This document shows positions 1-5,853 of a DNA stretch of 6,425 bases, piece after piece. The first letter of the stretch is position 1. Every line of letters starts with the position of its first letter. The notes under the pieces were generated by a model. It worked only from the letters and a program-made list of their open reading frames with translations, was not told the DNA's origin and ran no database searches. The DNA is taken from NCBI GenBank assembly GCA_964434735.1, contig CAYSWK010000043.1, positions 1 through 6,425 of the forward strand, given 5' to 3'. The DNA is from CAYSWK01 sp964434735 (GTDB taxonomy: Archaea; Micrarchaeota; Micrarchaeia; Anstonellales; Bilamarchaeaceae). A program made the position numbers and the translations under genes.

Positions 1-1
1 C

Positions 2-403
2 TTGATGCGGTGCAAGCCTTTGATAGGTTGCGCAAGAAACGCCCGTTGCGTATTCGGATGGAAGATTAAGGGGTTTAACCGTCACTAAGACCGTCGGATG
101 AGCAGGTTTTTGATCGCTTGGGCCAACCCCGCGTGTAATTTGAATGCGTGCAACACCATCACGGATGGCATTTCTTCGAACCAAATCCGCAATTATAGAA
201 TTAAAATCCGTATATTGAAGGGGAATGTCGATTGTGTTGCACCCTTGCATAAGGCGCGAAACATGAGGGTCAAGAAGAAAAGGTTTTCCGTTGTAAACGC
301 GTAACGTTTCAAAAACAGAATACGCATGAGTAAAACCCTGGTCATAGACTGAAATGCTCGCATCAGTGTCCTTTTTTATTAAGCCGTTGAGGTATACGTA
401 CAT
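2..403 (-). CDS. pabC: Class IV PLP aminotransferase, probable aminodeoxychorismate lyase (PabC-like), 3' end outside the window
   Basis: The first 134 residues are visible; the gene continues past the left edge. It begins MYVYLNGLIKK and carries the fold-type IV pattern: SVYDQGF (residues 18-24), VFETLRVYNGK (30-40), H47 and R50 in the HVSRL segment, and ARIQITRG (85-92). The catalytic lysine that binds PLP should follow soon after residue 134 and is not visible. Family members are aminodeoxychorismate lyases, branched-chain aminotransferases and D-amino acid aminotransferases. Partnership with a PabB-like gene favours the lyase that makes p-aminobenzoate, but this is inference. The start is the first ATG after an in-frame TAG and has AGGGA (410-414) six bases upstream. 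It overlaps the 3' end of the upstream gene by 41 bases, suggesting translational coupling. The weak plus-strand frames over this stretch are shadows of it. Confidence 0.85.
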   Translation of the reverse strand, partial: MYVYLNGLIKKDTDASISVYDQGFTHAYSVFETLRVYNGKPFLLDPHVSRLMQGCNTIDIPLQYTDFNSIIADLVRRNAIRDGVARIQITRGVGPSDQKPAHPTVLVTVKPLNLPSEYATGVSCATYQRLAPHQ

Positions 404-1718
404 TTGAAATCCCTAATGATTCAAGTTGCGATGCTGCCTTGTGGAGCGTCTCCTCGTACTCAAAATCTGAAGTGGAATCATAAACAACTCCGCCGCCAAC
501 CCGCAATTTGATAGTATTGTTCCTACACACCATCGTGCGAATAAGGATATTAAAATCAATGTCCTTGCCCCATGAAATATACCCTACACTTCCATAAAAA
601 TATCCCCGGGAATTTTGTTCAAGTGAATCGATGATTTCCATCGTGCGTTTTTTAGGACATCCGGTTATGGTTCCCCCGGGGAAAAAAGACCTGATGACGT
701 CTGGTATTGACGCAGAATCAGATTTTTCACCCGCAACGTTTGAAACTAAATGCTGAACGCGAGCGTATTTTTCGACAATTCTATTCTCATCAACGTGAAC
801 GGAACCTACTCTTGACACTTTGCCAGCATCATTTCGGATAAGGTCAAGAAGCATCAGGTGCTCTGCATTTTCCTTTACGCTTGCATGTAATTCTTTTTCT
901 AAACGCATATCCTCTTTTGCGGTTTTTCCCCGTGAACGCGTTCCGGCAATCGGCCTTGATTCCAGTTTCCAGCATCCGGCATCCTGTTTGCATGAAACAA
1001 GTCGTTCAGGCGAAGATGAAATGATTGTTCCGCTTGGAGTTGGCACATAACAGGCCTGAGGTGCGGGATTGATCAATGCAAGTTTCTCATATATTGCAAA
1101 CGCATCACCTTTAAACGAAAAAGAAAATTCATGGGAAAAATTCACCTGGTACGTTTCCCCGTCAAAAATTGCGGATTTTATTCTTGAAAATGATTTTTGG
1201 TATTCTTTTTTTGATGGAGAAAAAAGAGGTTTCGGATCAACTAAATATGAAAAACGTGGCGGTTTTTTATGAATACATGATTTTATTTTTTCGATAAATG
1301 AATCGTCGCCAAACGCATAACATGAAGAGGTTTTATGGTCAAAAACAATGACGTTTTCACTGATGAGAAAATAAAGGGAAAACGCATCATGCCTTGATTT
1401 TATTCCCTGGAATGAAAGGCCAACATCATAAGGTATGACACCTACGGCGCCTCCTGAAAAAAACGGATACGGACTTTGCATAGGGGGAGCATAAGAATCA
1501 ACGATTTCGATTAATTTTTCCAATGACGTCCCGTTGAACGTTTCAATTGGCTTTGAAACGATGTATGAATAACGATCAACCCGGTTGCCAAAAAAAAGCG
1601 TACGCGGATGGGAAATCGCTGCGTCACTTGATGAACTGTGCAAAAGAATGCTTTCGGGAAATTCAAGTTTTATTAATTTATAAAAAAGAAGCGGAGATAC
1701 AAAAGGAAGCCTTTGCAT
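363..1718 (-). CDS. pabB: Chorismate-binding enzyme: aminodeoxychorismate synthase component I (PabB), or anthranilate synthase component I (TrpE)
   Basis: This is a full-length (451 residues) MST-family enzyme that aminates chorismate with ammonia from a glutaminase subunit. Seen: an N-terminal domain with FFSGGAVGVIPYD (86-98), ETYQVNFSHEF (188-198), SSSPERL (234-240), PIAGT (256-260), ENAEHLMLLDLIRND (283-297), FPGGTITGCPKKRTMEIID (346-364), GSVGYISW (376-383) and a glutamate-rich Mg-binding segment near 420-427. PIAGT has alanine where E. coli PabB has its nucleophilic lysine; TrpE enzymes also have alanine there. Against TrpE, the tryptophan-feedback LLES motif reads LLHS (25-28), and GCPK and DFNILIRT look more PabB-like. 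The coupled class IV aminotransferase downstream supports PabB. The nearby trpD and trpF keep TrpE possible. The ATG follows an in-frame stop, with no ribosome binding site; a TATA-like box lies about 28 bases upstream, so it is probably leaderless. Confidence 0.9.
   Translation of the reverse strand: MQRLPFVSPLLFYKLIKLEFPESILLHSSSSDAAISHPRTLFFGNRVDRYSYIVSKPIETFNGTSLEKLIEIVDSYAPPMQSPYPFFSGGAVGVIPYDVGLSFQGIKSRHDAFSLYFLISENVIVFDHKTSSCYAFGDDSFIEKIKSCIHKKPPRFSYLVDPKPLFSPSKKEYQKSFSRIKSAIFDGETYQVNFSHEFSFSFKGDAFAIYEKLALINPAPQACYVPTPSGTIISSSPERLVSCKQDAGCWKLESRPIAGTRSRGKTAKEDMRLEKELHASVKENAEHLMLLDLIRNDAGKVSRVGSVHVDENRIVEKYARVQHLVSNVAGEKSDSASIPDVIRSFFPGGTITGCPKKRTMEIIDSLEQNSRGYFYGSVGYISWGKDIDFNILIRTMVCRNNTIKLRVGGGVVYDSTSDFEYEETLHKAASQLESLGISNVRIPQRLNKKGH
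410..414 (-). promoter_or_regulatory. Ribosome binding site of the class IV aminotransferase gene
   Basis: AGGGA on the minus strand, six bases before the ATG at 403-401, inside the 3' coding end of the upstream PabB-like gene. It supports the overlapping start over later candidates; ATG at 363 would be in another frame. Confidence 0.55.
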
Positions 1719-1741
1719 AATGCAATGTTAGACTGATGCAC

Positions 1742-1751
1742 ATTAAAATAT
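1742..1751 (-). promoter_or_regulatory. TATA-like promoter of the PabB-like/PabC-like operon
   Basis: Minus strand reads ATATTTTAAT, centred about 28 bases before the ATG at 1718. Archaeal TATA boxes sit about 26 bases before the transcription start, so the transcript would start at or just before the ATG. No Shine-Dalgarno sequence is present. Position and composition are seen; promoter function is inferred. Confidence 0.5.
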
Positions 1752-1840
1752 GATCATACTCTAGGGAGACTATCGCACAATAGGTACAACCAAAAGCCAG
1801 CTTTAAGAAAAACAATGAAATAGGCTTTCCCAATCGGCAA

Positions 1841-1853
1841 AAAGAAATTCTTT
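1841..1853. repeat. 13-base perfect dyad, AAAGAA-A-TTCTTT
   Basis: A perfect 6-base inverted repeat around one central base, in the divergent region between the PabB-like gene and the zinc-ribbon gene. It could be a repressor or activator site for either direction. It is AT-rich and short, so chance is a real alternative. Confidence 0.35.
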
Positions 1854-1871
1854 GCGCTCAGTTTCAAAAAA

Positions 1872-1912
1872 GAACCAATATAAACTGTTAGGTACAGTAC
1901 TAATATAGGTTC
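1872..1912 (+). other. 41-base imperfect hairpin upstream of the zinc-ribbon gene
   Basis: GAACC (1872-1876) pairs with GGTTC (1908-1912); ATAT (1878-1881) with ATAT (1903-1906) after an A-A mismatch; A1883 with T1901 after a second A-A mismatch; ACTGT (1884-1888) with ACAGT (1894-1898), leaving a 5-base loop TAGGT and a 2-base bulge at 1899-1900. That gives 15 pairs in 41 bases. TTGCG (1852-1856) and CGCAA (1920-1924) could close it from outside. It may be a leader RNA element, a small RNA or a protein-binding dyad. Whether it is transcribed depends on the unmapped start site. Confidence 0.45.
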
Positions 1913-1916
1913 AATT

Positions 1917-1928
1917 CCTCGCAAGAGG
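1917..1928 (+). other. GNRA-tetraloop hairpin just upstream of the zinc-ribbon ribosome binding site
   Basis: CCTC-GCAA-GAGG is a 4-base-pair stem with a GNRA-type loop (GCAA). Its CCTC arm can also pair with the GAGG of the ribosome binding site at 1949-1952, because AGAGGT occurs twice (1924-1929 and 1948-1953). This gives two mutually exclusive pairings. A regulatory role is speculative. Confidence 0.35.
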
Positions 1929-1947
1929 TTTTGGATTAAATATATAT

Positions 1948-1953
1948 AGAGGT
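1948..1953 (+). promoter_or_regulatory. Ribosome binding site AGAGGT of the zinc-ribbon gene
   Basis: AGAGGT lies six bases before the ATG at 1960 and fits the archaeal anti-Shine-Dalgarno sequence. It supports 1960 as the start rather than the internal ATG at 2008. It also implies a leader, unlike the leaderless genes nearby. Possible TATA boxes are TAATATA at 1901 or CTTTAAGAAA near 1801; neither is decisive. Confidence 0.6.
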
Positions 1954-1959
1954 ATAAAT

Positions 1960-2121
1960 ATGGATAATAGAGGCGGAAGAGGCGGCGGATTCGGGGCAGA
2001 CAGACCAATGTTCGATGCAACATGCAGCGACTGTGGCCAAACATGTCAGGTTCCATTCGAGCCAAAAGCAGGCAGACCAGTATACTGCAGAAACTGCTAC
2101 AAAAACCACAAGAAATTCTAA
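1960..2121 (+). CDS. Small zinc-ribbon protein, CxxC-x17-CxxC type
   Basis: A 53-residue protein. An Arg/Gly-rich start (residues 4-12, RGGRGGGFG) is followed by a zinc-ribbon-like unit with C22-x2-C25, exactly 17 residues, then C43-x2-C46, and a basic tail ending NHKKF. The cysteine spacing matches the small CxxC-x17-CxxC domain family of archaea and bacteria, whose function is not established. The four cysteines should bind one zinc ion; the RGG-like and basic ends suggest nucleic-acid binding, which is inference. C29 lies between the pairs and is probably not a ligand. The gene is a single unit on the plus strand, divergent from the PabB-like operon, with a ribosome binding site, a structured upstream region and its own T-run terminator. 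A longer antisense frame over the same DNA is a shadow. Confidence 0.88.
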   Translation: MDNRGGRGGGFGADRPMFDATCSDCGQTCQVPFEPKAGRPVYCRNCYKNHKKF

Positions 2122-2172
2122 TTATAATTTAACCAATTAATTAGATTATGAATTTCCTTTTTTTATTTTTTA
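2118..2172 (+). terminator. Terminator of the zinc-ribbon gene
   Basis: CTAATTA (2118-2124, overlapping the stop codon) can pair with TAATTAG (2138-2144). Eleven bases later come T-runs of seven and six (2158-2164 and 2166-2171). T-runs alone are enough for archaeal termination, so the AT-only hairpin may not matter. Confidence 0.55.
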
Positions 2173-2238
2173 TATAATTACGATCCTTATTCTATCTAAC
2201 AATCCCAAGCAACACACTAGATTTTTTGATGCCCATAG

Positions 2239-2248
2239 TTTTAAAAAT
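2239..2248 (+). promoter_or_regulatory. TATA-like promoter of the DA-repeat protein gene
   Basis: TTTTAAAAAT is centred about 26 bases before the ATG at 2270, the spacing expected for a leaderless mRNA; no Shine-Dalgarno sequence lies between. A second AT-rich box, TTATAATA (2251-2258), would start transcription near 2281 and would favour the internal ATG at 2330. Confidence 0.5.
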
Positions 2249-2269
2249 AGTTATAATAAATAGATAATA

Positions 2270-3646
2270 ATGACAAATACTCTTAGACAGGGAACGGTTA
2301 CTAGATGTATAGATACTGCAAAAACAAAAATGCGCACACTTGCATTAATTGCAAGCAGCGCTGTTCTCACTTCAGGATGTATCGCAAATCCCGTTGGAAA
2401 AGACTTGGATTTTGACGCACAGGTTGACGGAGGCCACTTTTTCAATGTTCCAAGACAAGATGCACGTTTACAAGTGCCCGATATGGGTACAAAACCTGAC
2501 GCGCGTATAAACGCACAGGATGCAAAACAGGAAATGACAGATGGCGAAGTTGATGCCTCTGAAAAAGATGCACAAGTTCCATTTGTAAAACCTGACGCAC
2601 GAACCTTGCAAGACGCAAAAATTGCTGATGCAGAACAGGATGCTGAAAACGCGCCGGATGCCGAGGTTGATGCTAGAAACCCAGACGCTGAACTTCAAGA
2701 TGCAACACCATCTCCACAGGACGCAAGATTTTCAACTGGAGAATTACCCGATATTGCCATGAAAGATGCAGAACTCGATCAAGAAACTCCTGATTCCGCA
2801 AGCCCCGATGCAATGCCTATGGATGCACAGGTTGATCAGGAAGTAGATGCAGCTGAACTTGTTTGTGAACCTGTCCCGCCCATAGTATGTAATGAAACCG
2901 ACTTGCAAATTCCTGAAGGAAGCGAAGGCGGACAGTACGCAATTTATGATACCTATGACGGCAACGAATACGAGCTCTTCGTCTCCCAATTCTTTGGTTT
3001 TGGAGTAGTTGAAACTCCAAACGGATCCAGTGACGGGTATGTTTACGAATATGAGTTCAACCCGCCTTTACGATTCTGCTCAATGGGTGGAGATGCGTGC
3101 GATAGCGTAGATCGGATAGAAAACCACCATATTTTGCTTCCAAGTCCATTTGGGCCAATGATACTGTATGATCTTGACAATACGGGAATGAAACTTTACA
3201 AAACACCTGGATCGGGACGCATCAATGCTGGAGAAAGTCTTTTTTACGCAAATGGAAAGCAAGTACGCTTGGATCGAATTGAAAACCGAGATGGAGAGCC
3301 ACGTGCAATCGTTTCTTTACTTGACGAACATCAACAACTAGTAGGTATGCATCCTTTAGGCATAGGCAGCATACGTACGATTGCAGGAGGCTGCTTTGGA
3401 GATATCCGATTATATGTCTCAAGTATTGCACCCGATTATGAAGTTGGGGCTCAATGGGCATATGTTGCAATCATAACAAAAACACTTGAAATGACAACAA
3501 ATAGGATTTTGACAAACGAAGCTACTTGGCCAGATGGATGGACTGTATCAACGCTTTCAGACGGCGTTTCATTGACCCGCTTAAGGCTCCAATACGAAAC
3601 TGCAGTGGCACCATTCACGCCCGGTCAAATTTTCGACTGTCAATAA
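2270..3646 (+). CDS. Exported, probably lipid-anchored protein with an Asp-Ala-rich linker; function unknown
   Basis: A 458-residue protein I cannot assign to a named family. Residues 21-37 look like a signal sequence, with M21-R22, a short hydrophobic stretch and LTSGC ending at C37, an imperfect lipobox. From the ATG at 2270 the n-region would be 20 residues; a start at 2330 (M21) gives a classical short signal but has no ribosome binding site. Residues 49-194 form an acidic, low-complexity linker with 19 DA dipeptides, often as PDA or QDA. Residues about 198-458 form a folded domain rich in Gly, Tyr and beta-type segments, with cysteines at 199, 207, 270, 277, 375 and 457, an even number that would suit disulfides outside the cell. 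The plan signal-cysteine-linker-domain resembles surface lipoproteins with PDA-rich linkers known in myxobacteria. It is a monocistronic gene between two terminators. Transfer from bacteria or convergent evolution are both possible. Confidence 0.85.
   Translation: MTNTLRQGTVTRCIDTAKTKMRTLALIASSAVLTSGCIANPVGKDLDFDAQVDGGHFFNVPRQDARLQVPDMGTKPDARINAQDAKQEMTDGEVDASEKDAQVPFVKPDARTLQDAKIADAEQDAENAPDAEVDARNPDAELQDATPSPQDARFSTGELPDIAMKDAELDQETPDSASPDAMPMDAQVDQEVDAAELVCEPVPPIVCNETDLQIPEGSEGGQYAIYDTYDGNEYELFVSQFFGFGVVETPNGSSDGYVYEYEFNPPLRFCSMGGDACDSVDRIENHHILLPSPFGPMILYDLDNTGMKLYKTPGSGRINAGESLFYANGKQVRLDRIENRDGEPRAIVSLLDEHQQLVGMHPLGIGSIRTIAGGCFGDIRLYVSSIAPDYEVGAQWAYVAIITKTLEMTTNRILTNEATWPDGWTVSTLSDGVSLTRLRLQYETAVAPFTPGQIFDCQ
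2414..2851 (+). repeat. Coding low-complexity region of Asp-Ala dipeptides
   Basis: Nineteen GAY-GCN (Asp-Ala) units lie at irregular spacing, 4 to 15 residues apart, in residues 49-194. The flanking residues vary and the codons are mixed (GATGCA, GACGCA, GATGCT, GATGCC), so this is an old or selected protein-level pattern, not a recent DNA tandem expansion. The likely role is a flexible, negatively charged spacer between the membrane anchor and the outer domain. Confidence 0.8.
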
Positions 3647-3659
3647 TTTTCTTTTTTTT
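3647..3659 (+). terminator. T-run terminator after the DA-repeat protein gene
   Basis: TTTT-C-TTTTTTTT follows directly after the TAA, with a third T-run at 3667-3671. No stable hairpin precedes it, as is usual for archaeal termination. Confidence 0.55.
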
Positions 3660-3683
3660 CCTGCCCTTTTTCATACACATTTC

Positions 3684-3692
3684 TTTAAATAA
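3684..3692 (+). promoter_or_regulatory. TATA-like promoter of trpDF
   Basis: TTTAAATAA is centred 26 bases before the ATG at 3714, with no ribosome binding site between. It fits a leaderless trpD transcript and supports 3714 over the second ATG at 3718, which is in another frame. No Trp-type attenuator or clear operator is visible in the 67-base gap. Confidence 0.55.
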
Positions 3693-3713
3693 TCCTAAAA
3701 GCTAAATCAATCC

Positions 3714-4721
3714 ATGGATGAAGTCCGAGCACAGCTCATGCGTAACGAATCGCTTACTATTCACCAGTCAGAAGAACTTTTTGATTCGATCTTCCTACAA
3801 AAAATAAATCCTGCCCTGACAAAGGATATTCTTGTTTCACTTTCAAAAAAAGGCGAAACAAAAGACGAAATTCTTGGCGCACTTAAAAGCCTGGAAAAGC
3901 ACATGATCGCAATTAACACACCTGATAACGCAATAGACGTGTGCGGAACGGGAGGAGATGGAACGCACACCTTTAACATTTCAACCGCAACAGCATTCCT
4001 TGCACATGGCGCAGGGGCAACCATAGCAAAGCACGGAAACAAAGGAGTTTCAAGTAAAAGCGGGTCTTCCGATGTTTTAGAAGAGTTAAATATACGAACA
4101 AACCTCACTCCAAAACAGGTTGAGGAATGCATCGCACAAACCGGATTAGGATTCATGTTTGCCCCCAACCACCACCCTATCCTCAAAATAGTTGCACCAT
4201 TGCGCAAGGAAATCGGCAAGAAAACAATCTTCAACCTCCTTGGGCCATTAGCAAACCCTGCAAGAATAAAAAGGCAATTGATTGGAGTTTATGATCCAAA
4301 ATATCTTCAGATTTTTGCTGAAGTATTAAAGGCAAGGGGTGCAAAGCACGCACTTATCGTAAACAACAACGGATGTGATGAAATACTCCTTAAAGGAAAA
4401 ACAAATGTATGTGAGTTAAAAGATGGGGAAATCAAAGAATATGCCCTCACAGCAAAGGAGTTTGGCCTTGATGAGCATTCACTTGACGAATTAATTGTTT
4501 CGAGCCCCAAGGAAAGCGCGGCTAAAATACGGGACATCATGGAATTACGGGAAACACCTGCACGTGATGTAGTACTGGCAAATACTGCAGCTGCATTACT
4601 AATTGCAGGAATTGCAAAAGACTTCAAAGACGGAATTCAAAAAACAATCGAATCAATAGAAGAAAATAAGGCATACGAGAAGTATTTTGAAGTGGTTGAA
4701 TTTACTAATTCAGTGATGTAA
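3714..4721 (+). CDS. trpD: Anthranilate phosphoribosyltransferase
   Basis: It joins anthranilate to phosphoribosyl pyrophosphate, giving phosphoribosylanthranilate and pyrophosphate, the second step of the tryptophan branch, in the cytoplasm. At 335 residues it has the usual family length. An N-terminal helical part (about 1-70) is followed by the PRPP-binding glycine-rich loop VCGTGGDGTHTFNIST (76-91), KHGN (106-109), the SGSSD segment (116-120), R164 in APLRKEIG, LGPLANP (176-182), and the acidic pair D222-E223 that binds Mg in the family. No key residue looks missing. It is first in a two-gene operon, one base ahead of trpF, which uses its product. The DNA is intact with no frameshift. The related pyrimidine and thymidine phosphorylases share the fold but not this motif set, so the call is firm. 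Confidence 0.97.
   Translation: MDEVRAQLMRNESLTIHQSEELFDSIFLQKINPALTKDILVSLSKKGETKDEILGALKSLEKHMIAINTPDNAIDVCGTGGDGTHTFNISTATAFLAHGAGATIAKHGNKGVSSKSGSSDVLEELNIRTNLTPKQVEECIAQTGLGFMFAPNHHPILKIVAPLRKEIGKKTIFNLLGPLANPARIKRQLIGVYDPKYLQIFAEVLKARGAKHALIVNNNGCDEILLKGKTNVCELKDGEIKEYALTAKEFGLDEHSLDELIVSSPKESAAKIRDIMELRETPARDVVLANTAAALLIAGIAKDFKDGIQKTIESIEENKAYEKYFEVVEFTNSVM
4713..4717 (+). promoter_or_regulatory. Ribosome binding site of trpF inside the end of trpD
   Basis: GTGAT, complementary to ATCAC near the 3' end of archaeal 16S rRNA, lies five bases before the trpF ATG and overlaps the last trpD codons. The same pentamer precedes the 160-residue protein gene on the other strand. Confidence 0.45.
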
Positions 4722-4722
4722 C

Positions 4723-5370
4723 ATGGTAAAGGTTCAAATCTGTGGAGTTACTTCGGTTGAGGATGCAAAAAAAGCAGTTTATTACGGAGCAGATGCAATA
4801 GGAGTAGTAGTCGAAGATCCTTCGCTTCGATGCGTTGACCTGGTTACTGCAAAAATAATATTTGAATCGCTCCCTCCGCTCATATATGGCGTCTTACTAA
4901 CGCGTTCAACCGATATCCCAATAATTCAACGTGCAATAAATACGTGCAAACCCCACGCCATCCAGATCGGGTGTGGAATAGATATTAGCAAATTACAGTT
5001 TAAAGGTAAAATTATTCGAGTGATACCCATCCCTCACGATGCAGATTTACTTCATATTAATCAAGCAATTGAGCTTATTGAGCAAAACTCGGGCGATGCA
5101 TATTGCTTAGATACGCATGTTGAGGGAAAATTGGGCGGACTTGGAATCATGCATGATTTAGAGATAAGCGCTGTATTGGCCCGCAAATGCCACAAACCAA
5201 TCATATTGGCAGGAGGATTAAATCCGGATAATGTCACCCAAGCCATACTCAAGGTTCGACCGTTTGCGGTGGATGTTTCAAGCGGAGTTGAAGTAGTCAA
5301 AGGAAAAAAGGATCCGTTAAAACTGAAAAAATTCATAGAAAATGCTCAAATTGAGCCTGAAAAAAATTAG
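4723..5370 (+). CDS. trpF: Phosphoribosylanthranilate isomerase
   Basis: It converts phosphoribosylanthranilate to the carboxyphenylamino-deoxyribulose phosphate used by TrpC, by an Amadori rearrangement. It is a 215-residue TIM barrel of normal length. C7 in QICGVT is the catalytic general base and D130 in CLDT the general acid. R36 sits where the family has SPR, here changed to SLR. GKLGGLG (135-141), LAGGLNPDNV (162-171) and VDVSSGVE (183-190) supply the late-barrel phosphate-binding loops. The ATG comes one base after the trpD stop, with GTGAT as ribosome binding site, so translation is probably coupled. Its stop overlaps the end of the convergent 160-residue gene by 4 bases. The Lys/Glu-rich tail (about 192-215) is not conserved in the family as far as I know. 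trpC is not in the window and TrpF is not fused to it. Confidence 0.97.
   Translation: MVKVQICGVTSVEDAKKAVYYGADAIGVVVEDPSLRCVDLVTAKIIFESLPPLIYGVLLTRSTDIPIIQRAINTCKPHAIQIGCGIDISKLQFKGKIIRVIPIPHDADLLHINQAIELIEQNSGDAYCLDTHVEGKLGGLGIMHDLEISAVLARKCHKPIILAGGLNPDNVTQAILKVRPFAVDVSSGVEVVKGKKDPLKLKKFIENAQIEPEKN
5360..5366 (-). terminator. T-run terminator of the minus-strand regulator operon, inside trpF
   Basis: Seven T on the minus strand directly after the TAA of the 160-residue gene. The same bases encode the Lys-rich end of trpF on the plus strand. Confidence 0.4.
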
Positions 5371-5849
5371 GAATTATCAGTCGCACAAAACAAGTAGATT
5401 TTTTTGGCATCATAGTTGTAAACAAGCACACTAACGCACAAGGTACCCGTAAACCATTTGGACCACGCGGCAGCAGATACAAAATAACTCGGCTGACGAG
5501 TTATGAACCCTGATGAAATGGATTCAACAAACGCTGCCGTAATTTCATACGCACTATCCTTGTCAACAAGCCGTTGCGATTCGCCGCCACGAGTTATCTT
5601 ATCGACAAGAAAACTTGAGGCCTGGCGGATATCTGCACCTGCAATCGTCTTGATCTGATCATGAAGTATGCCGCGCAATTCAGGAATTTTTTGAGCAAGT
5701 TGTTCTAGATCATCCTCAACATTAGTACGGCTTCCGTCAAATTCAAAGCACTCAAGGACAAATTTCCCATTTGAGTATATTTTTTTGAAGAGGTCAAGAA
5801 ATTCGGATATGTCCTTCGTTTTTGATGTTTTCAATTGTTTTCCAATCAT
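5367..5849 (-). CDS. Protein of unknown function, partner of the ACT-domain regulator
   Basis: A 160-residue soluble protein I do not recognise. The N-terminal half (about 12-85) is charged and probably helical, with EDDLEQLAQKIPELRGIL at 45-62. Residues 86-100 are polar. The C-terminal part holds an aromatic-rich segment (AAAWSKWF, 126-133) and two beta-like strands (LCVSVLVYNY, 137-146, and KKIYLFCATD, 149-158). No signal peptide, membrane segment or zinc site is seen. It starts four bases after the stop of the ACT-domain gene; GTGAT overlaps that stop and is a likely ribosome binding site, so the two are co-transcribed and probably coupled. It could be an effector or ligand-binding partner of the regulator, but nothing in its sequence shows this. 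That it is a real gene rests on the tight operon and its protein-like composition. Confidence 0.8.
   Translation of the reverse strand: MIGKQLKTSKTKDISEFLDLFKKIYSNGKFVLECFEFDGSRTNVEDDLEQLAQKIPELRGILHDQIKTIAGADIRQASSFLVDKITRGGESQRLVDKDSAYEITAAFVESISSGFITRQPSYFVSAAAWSKWFTGTLCVSVLVYNYDAKKIYLFCATDNS
5399..5405 (+). terminator. T-run terminator of trpDF, inside the convergent gene
   Basis: Seven T on the plus strand, 29 bases after the trpF stop, inside the coding 3' end of the 160-residue gene. It pairs with the minus-strand T-run at 5360-5366 to bracket the convergent junction. Confidence 0.4.
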
Positions 5850-5853
5850 GAGA

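Noticed and set aside
1..69. Plus-strand open frame ending at the TAA at 67-69, looking like the end of an upstream gene
   Set aside because: The minus strand here encodes clear class IV aminotransferase motifs through to the left edge; the plus frame is its shadow.
98..304. Plus-strand frame of 68 residues
   Set aside because: Antisense to the aminotransferase gene, with no family-like motif and no promoter or ribosome binding site.
1847..1928. Possible tRNA: GCTCAGTT (1856-1863) resembles a D-arm start and GGTTCAATTCC (1908-1918) a T-arm
   Set aside because: With the T-loop in place the 3' acceptor strand would be CAAGAGG, which has no upstream partner; no D-stem closes, U8 is absent and the central loop is not a valid anticodon loop. 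The bases fit better in the hairpin at 1872-1912.
1754..2065. Minus-strand frame of 103 residues, hydrophobic and Tyr/Leu-rich
   Set aside because: It overlaps the zinc-ribbon gene and the divergent promoter region; the hydrophobic look comes from reading AT-rich DNA in antisense.
2414..2851. Recent tandem DNA repeat
   Set aside because: Unit spacing is irregular and codons vary, so it is a protein-level pattern, not a DNA tandem array.
2468..3470. Several minus-strand frames, some Cys- and Phe-rich
   Set aside because: Antisense of the DA-repeat protein; GAYGCN repeats read backwards avoid stops and create false open frames.
3761..4627. Minus-strand frames of 157 and 106 residues
   Set aside because: Antisense of trpD, whose own sequence has a full set of family motifs.
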